From an uncultured Faecalibacterium sp. (GTDB lineage: Bacteria; Bacillota; Clostridia; Oscillospirales; Ruminococcaceae): a stretch of DNA of 26,193 bases. The notes under the pieces were generated by a model. The model saw only the letters and a program-made list of their open reading frames with translations. It made no database searches and had not been told where the DNA came from. Numbering within the stretch: position 1 is the stretch's first letter; each line of letters starts with the position of its first letter. The position numbers were made by a program, and so were the translations under genes. The stretch covers positions 1-26,193 of the forward strand of contig CAKSWQ010000031.1 of NCBI GenBank assembly GCA_934512105.1. Direction: 5' to 3'. Shown here piece after piece: positions 23,654 through 26,193 of this stretch.

Positions 23654-23813
23654 GGTGTATCTGAAAACAAAGAAAATGACGAATAATTCGCAAACACAAG
23701 CGGGATTTAAGGCAAAGAGCCGCAGGAATCCTTTGTGGATTTCAAGGCTGTTTAACGCAAAATCCAGCTGTGTTTGTAGAAATAGGCTAAATTTTCGACT
23801 TTTCAGATACACC
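23654..23813. repeat. 160-bp palindromic element with 14-bp inverted ends in the cls leader
   Basis: Exact 14-bp ends GGTGTATCTGAAAA (23654-23667) and TTTTCAGATACACC (23800-23813) enclose further nested inverted pairs. CAAACACAAGCGGGATTT on the left matches AAAATCCAGCTGTGTTTG on the right with few mismatches, and GCAAAG / CCTTTG lies at the centre. The whole could fold into one long hairpin. It has no reading frame of note and no clear target duplication. It fits a MITE-type insertion. It lies between the cls promoter and ribosome site, so it is transcribed as cls leader. Confidence 0.75.
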
Positions 23814-23817
23814 CTAT

Positions 23818-23840
23818 CTTACCTCTATAATATAGGTAAG
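23818..23840. promoter_or_regulatory. Dyad at the cls transcription start
   Basis: Perfect 7-bp arms CTTACCT and AGGTAAG surround an AT-rich 9-nt centre. The dyad reaches into the -10 box and covers the predicted +1 (about 23832), the usual place for a repressor operator. No regulator is known. Confidence 0.4.
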
Positions 23841-23867
23841 TATAACGCGGTTTTTCCCCCTTTGCAA
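23839..23867 (-). promoter_or_regulatory. Promoter of cls
   Basis: The minus strand reads TTGCAA, a 17-nt spacer and TATACT. Transcription would run through the dyad and the 160-bp palindrome before reaching the cls ribosome site, giving a leader of about 200 nt. Confidence 0.65.
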
Positions 23868-23913
23868 GTTTTTGGTGTCGGGCGCCGTGGAATGCCTGCC
23901 GCCTTTATCCCTT

Positions 23914-23955
23914 ATAAAAAAGTTCACCGGAGCATCCGCAGATGCCCCGGTGAAC
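23914..23955 (-). terminator. Terminator of the degV-family gene
   Basis: A 15-bp stem (23922-23936 with 23941-23955, one mismatch) and a 4-nt loop are followed on the minus strand by TTTTTT. It starts 25 nt after the stop and separates this gene from cls. Confidence 0.92.
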
Positions 23956-23980
23956 CAGGATCCTATTATAATTTTTCCGC

Positions 23981-24829
23981 TCAGACGGTGGGTGCTTCGT
24001 TATCCTCGTAGCCCACCATCAGGCCACCGTATTCCGCATAGTAGCTGCACAGAGCGCCGCAGGTACCTACCTCCACCTTGGCCTCCGGGAACACCGCATG
24101 GACCATGTGCTTCAGCCGCTCCGCAGCGGCAGCGTTGCAGCAGTGGTCGATGTGCACCCGGCCGTTGGTCAGGCCGTGCGCCTTCATTTCCAGCACCATG
24201 CGCTCCAGTGCGCCGTGCTCGCCGCGGGTCTTGCAAATAACCTCCAGATCACCGGCGTCGCTGGCCTGCCCGATGACCCGGATGCCCAGCATCCGCGCCA
24301 CCGCAGCCACAGCGGGCTTCACGCGGCCATTGCGGGCAAGGTTTGCCAGAGATTCCAGCGCAAACAGCAGATGGGTGTGCTCATGGTACGCTCGGATCTC
24401 CTCACACACAGTATCAAAGGGCTTGCCGGCCTTGATCAGCGCCGCCAGACGCTCCACCAGCAGACGGGACTCCGCACCGGTGGACAGGCTGTCCAGCACA
24501 AAGACCCGCGCGCCCTCGTGGCTCTGCTCGTACTCCTCGCCCGCCAGCAGGGCGGCGTTGTAGGCACCGGACAGTGTGCCGGTGATGGTTACAACATACA
24601 CCTCGTCTGCGCCCTCGTAAGCAGCCATCCAGTCCGAGATGTTGGGGCAGGAGGTGCTGGTGCGCCCCTTATAGGTACGCATCTTCTCGGCCAGCGCAGG
24701 GGCATCCACCTCTTCGGTGTCCACATACTCCTGCTCGTCGGTCAAAATCTTCAGCGGCACACAGGCAAACCCCACATCGGGGAGCTCGTACACATTTGAA
24801 GAGGAATCTACAACGATTTTGCTTTTCAT
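23981..24829 (-). CDS. DegV family fatty-acid-binding protein
   Basis: DegV/FakB-type proteins bind a free fatty acid and, in systems with FakA, present it for phosphorylation; no fakA is visible here. The 282-residue product has the usual length. It shows the opening K-I-V-V-D-S-S-S, the T-S-T-S-C-P segment that holds the carboxylate, T-I-T-G-T-L-S-G-A-Y-N-A-A around 91-104, and D-S-L-S-T-G-A near 122-130. The C-terminal half carries G-x-R-V-I-G-Q and H-C-C-N-A. The start at 24829 has GGAG 6 nt upstream. Its promoter is at 24886-24914, back to back with that of the DUF1836 gene. Confidence 0.9.
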   Translation of the reverse strand: MKSKIVVDSSSNVYELPDVGFACVPLKILTDEQEYVDTEEVDAPALAEKMRTYKGRTSTSCPNISDWMAAYEGADEVYVVTITGTLSGAYNAALLAGEEYEQSHEGARVFVLDSLSTGAESRLLVERLAALIKAGKPFDTVCEEIRAYHEHTHLLFALESLANLARNGRVKPAVAAVARMLGIRVIGQASDAGDLEVICKTRGEHGALERMVLEMKAHGLTNGRVHIDHCCNAAAAERLKHMVHAVFPEAKVEVGTCGALCSYYAEYGGLMVGYEDNEAPTV

Positions 24830-24885
24830 ATTTTTCTCCATTTTCAAGCGGCGCAACGCCGCAGTCATTCTCTTGTCATGTGACC

Positions 24886-24914
24886 ATCATAGCAGTTTTT
24901 CAAAACCCTGTCAA
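24886..24914 (-). promoter_or_regulatory. Promoter of the degV-family gene
   Basis: The minus strand reads TTGACA, a 17-nt spacer and TATGAT, close to consensus. It faces away from the DUF1836 promoter; the two -35 boxes are about 40 nt apart in an AT-rich stretch. Confidence 0.85.
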
Positions 24915-24953
24915 CTGTTTTCTCAAATTCTTTTACAAAGTTTTCATTGCCCG

Positions 24954-24982
24954 TTGACCAATTTTCCAAAATGCGGTATACT
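24954..24982 (+). promoter_or_regulatory. Promoter of the DUF1836 gene
   Basis: TTGACC (24954-24959), a 17-nt spacer and TATACT (24977-24982) give a good sigma-A promoter. The predicted leader to the gene is about 100 nt. Confidence 0.82.
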
Positions 24983-25089
24983 ATCTCACAGGCAGAAGCG
25001 CTTTTGCGGAAAGCAATCGCCCTGCCTTTGCACAAAAACAACGTCCCTGCCCGCAAAAAGTGCAGGAGCATGACCGGAATACGATAACT

Positions 25090-25632
25090 ATGAAAGCTGA
25101 AACCAAACTCCGCGTTGCGGCGTGTGCTGCGGGCTTTGCCCTGCCCCGGTACAACGATCTCCCCTCGGTAGGGCTGTATCTGGACCAGACGGTGCAGTTC
25201 GTCAACGGCTACTTCCGCAGCTTCTGCGGGGTAGAACTTACCCCCTCTATGGTAAGCAACTACGTCAAAAAAGGGGTGGTGGATCACCCTATCCGCAAAA
25301 AATACACCCGGGATCAGATCGCCTCCCTGATGTACATTGCAGTCTCCAAGACGGTGCTCTCGATCGAAAATATCGACACCCTGTTCAAAATGCAGCGGGA
25401 GCACTGCTCCGCCGGGACAGCCTACGATATCTTCTGCGAGGAGTTGGAGACCAGTCTTTCTGTGGTGTTCGGCGGCAAGGCAGCCCAGCCGGAGACTACG
25501 CTCAACGACGAGCGTTTGCTGCTGCGCAGCACCATTTTTGCGGCGGTCAACAAAATGTATCTGGACTGCTGCTTTGATGCCCTGCGGCAGGAGCAGGCTC
25601 TGTGGTCGGATATCCTGCCGGATCTGGCGTAA
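25090..25632 (+). CDS. DUF1836 domain protein (putative HTH DNA-binding)
   Basis: The 180-residue protein matches the DUF1836 family of Firmicutes. Its L-P-R-Y-N-D-L-P-S-V-G-L-Y-L-D-Q-T opening is followed by V-E/T-x-S-M-V-S-N-Y-V-K-K-G-V-V at about 57-70 and K-K-Y-T-R-D-Q-I-A-S-L. These look like a MerR-type helix-turn-helix, so a regulator is the likely role; its targets are not known. The C-terminal part is helical. The ATG at 25090 has only a weak GGAA site about 10 nt upstream. A GTG in frame at 25060 is an alternative and would add ten residues. No terminator is seen directly after the stop. Confidence 0.85.
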   Translation: MKAETKLRVAACAAGFALPRYNDLPSVGLYLDQTVQFVNGYFRSFCGVELTPSMVSNYVKKGVVDHPIRKKYTRDQIASLMYIAVSKTVLSIENIDTLFKMQREHCSAGTAYDIFCEELETSLSVVFGGKAAQPETTLNDERLLLRSTIFAAVNKMYLDCCFDALRQEQALWSDILPDLA

Positions 25633-25742
25633 CAGAAAAGCACGGAAGGATGCCATCAACGCCCAGAAGCGGGCGGCGTATGCAGCGAGAAAAGACTATA
25701 CAAACAAAGCTGCAAATGCTATACTTACTACATCAAATAAGA
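25633..25742. other. Gap with no recognised gene
   Basis: Between the DUF1836 stop and the next promoter the plus strand could encode an Ala/Lys-rich tail in another frame of the preceding gene, but without a start or ribosome site. I see no hairpin terminator, so read-through from the DUF1836 gene into the RNA region downstream is possible. Confidence 0.4.
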
Positions 25743-25772
25743 TTGGTGTGAACAGAGTAAATCTGCTATACT
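25743..25772 (+). promoter_or_regulatory. Promoter of the candidate noncoding RNA
   Basis: TTGGTG (25743-25748), an 18-nt spacer and TATACT (25767-25772) predict a transcript starting near 25779. No ribosome site or reading frame follows. Confidence 0.6.
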
Positions 25773-25778
25773 GTACAT

Positions 25779-25973
25779 AGGATAAGATAGGTATTTGAGG
25801 TGGTCAATTTCGTGGCAGCCACACGCCGCTGGTAACGACAAGGGCTTTGCCCTGAGAGATGCAGGAGAACGCCACGCCTGCCAAATGCCAATCGATGGGG
25901 AACGGTTTCGATGCCGTTCCCCGTTCCTGTTGATAGCCCTTTGAACCACGATGCACACGCACCGTGGTTTTTG
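25779..25973 (+). ncRNA. Candidate structured noncoding RNA (about 195 nt)
   Basis: The segment lies between a promoter and a terminator and holds no gene on the plus strand, but many possible stems. A perfect 9-bp hairpin GGGGAACGG/CCGTTCCCC lies at 25897-25922. GTGG/CCAC (25812-25822) competes with a longer CGTGGC (25811-25816) / GCCACG (25871-25876) pairing. AGGGC/GCCCT is near 25841-25853. A 7-bp long-range match joins AAGGGCT (25840-25846) to AGCCCTT (25935-25941), which could be a pseudoknot. The sequence looks familiar to me as one conserved in many Firmicutes, often translated by mistake on the opposite strand. The raiA-motif RNA is one candidate, but no raiA gene is in view and I cannot confirm it. 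Confidence 0.55.
25944..25973 (+). terminator. Terminator 1 after the candidate RNA
   Basis: The stem AACCACG/CGTGGTT continues after an A-C mismatch into TGC/GCA around loop ACAC, then TTTTTG follows. Confidence 0.82.
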
Positions 25974-25985
25974 TTTACCCATTTT

Positions 25986-26015
25986 AGCACGATGCAGTTT
26001 GCACCGTGCTTTTAT
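25986..26015 (+). terminator. Terminator 2, look-alike of terminator 1
   Basis: The stem AGCACG/CGTGCT continues after the same A-C mismatch into TGCA/TGCA around a 3-nt loop, then TTTTATTG follows. It starts 13 nt after terminator 1 and shares the CACGATGCA..GCACCGTG frame. Confidence 0.78.
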
Positions 26016-26022
26016 TGTATAA

Positions 26023-26066
26023 CAAAAAACCACCCAAAAAAACTTACGTTTTCAGGTGGCTTTTTT
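26023..26066 (-). terminator. Terminator of tmRNA
   Basis: On the minus strand, right after the tmRNA CCA, AGCCACC..AAAAC can pair with G-TTTT..GGGTGGT around a GTAA loop, with a bulge, followed by TTTTTTG. The stem is imperfect but the position fits. Confidence 0.7.
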
Positions 26067-26068
26067 AC

Positions 26069-26193
26069 TGGTGGAGGCGATGGGAGTCGAACCCATGTCC
26101 GAAAAGAGCTCAGTGCAGGTGTCTCCGGGTGCAGGCGATCTACAACATTCCCGCCGCGCCACGCCGATCGTCAGGCTAGCGCTTTGGTAGCTT
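26069..26193 (-). ncRNA. ssrA: tmRNA (ssrA), 3' part; runs off the window
   Basis: tmRNA rescues stalled ribosomes by acting first as a tRNA-Ala and then as a message for a degradation tag. On the minus strand the last bases read GGACATGGGTTCGACTCCCATCG..CTCCACCA: the T arm ATGGG/CCCAT with loop TTCGACT, then the 3' acceptor strand CGCCTCC, discriminator A and encoded CCA (26069-26071). Upstream GC-rich stems fit the late pseudoknots. The tag reading frame and the 5' acceptor half lie beyond position 26193. Confidence 0.94.

Noticed and set aside
23654..23813. Complete insertion sequence at the cls leader
   Set aside because: There is no transposase frame between the 14-bp ends and no clear target duplication, so only a MITE-type or RNA element can be supported.
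25842..25853. A riboswitch in the 25.8-kb RNA region
   Set aside because: No coding gene follows in the same direction before two terminators, and I could not match a known aptamer core, so a free-standing RNA is more likely.
25766..25990. Minus-strand small protein (about 74 residues) over the candidate RNA
   Set aside because: It has no convincing ribosome site, runs across both the terminator hairpin and the promoter of the RNA, and its Arg/Cys/Trp mix looks like translated structured RNA.

Overview
The window looks like chromosomal DNA from a GC-rich gut Clostridium relative in the Oscillospiraceae/Ruminococcaceae, most like Faecalibacterium or Subdoligranulum. This rests on the SCIFF ranthipeptide pair, the TSCPD, DegV, DUF1836 and DUF2508 proteins, strong AGGAGG-type ribosome sites, and compound GC-rich palindromic repeats in three intergenic gaps. 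The species is inferred from recognition, not from a search. I see no phage, transposase, CRISPR or rRNA genes. Most genes are ordinary housekeeping or accessory metabolism, and nearly all between 3.4 and 24.8 kb lie on the minus strand.

Layout. Positions 1-3.23 kb (plus strand) hold a four-gene run: an aspartate dehydrogenase-like protein, a 2-hydroxyacid dehydrogenase-like protein that lacks the usual catalytic triad, ThiD, and TenA overlapping ThiD. The last two salvage the thiamine pyrimidine. Positions 3.4-6.9 kb (minus) hold a DUF2508 gene, the 48-residue SCIFF precursor peptide (six Cys), a hairpin terminator, the SCIFF radical SAM/SPASM maturase, and an Orn/Lys/Arg-decarboxylase-fold enzyme coupled to the maturase by an ATGA overlap. 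A plus-strand tRNA-Gln(CUG) with a perfect consensus promoter follows, then a block of palindromic repeats.

Positions 7.6-16.7 kb (minus) hold a Tat-exported 5'-nucleotidase-type phosphoesterase, an oleate hydratase, a three-gene unit (YbhJ-like aconitase-family hydratase, PHP phosphoesterase, TSCPD protein), and a MATE transporter with an unusual leader. Positions 16.9-19.2 kb hold a complete polar amino-acid ABC importer. Positions 19.5-20.8 kb hold two tandem paralogous secreted proteins of unknown function. Positions 21.0-23.6 kb hold a lipoprotein with an internal duplication and a cardiolipin synthase whose 5' leader is a long palindrome with 14-bp ends. Positions 24-25.6 kb hold a divergent DegV / DUF1836 pair with well-formed back-to-back promoters.

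The end of the window (25.74-26.19 kb) carries a probable structured noncoding RNA with its own promoter and two look-alike tandem terminators. It converges on the 3' end of tmRNA (ssrA), whose 5' part is outside the window. The most interesting items are this RNA, the SCIFF locus with its coupled decarboxylase, the MATE leader in which an in-frame ATG sits at the predicted +1 in front of a terminator-like hairpin, the palindromic leader of cls, and the paralogous secreted pair.
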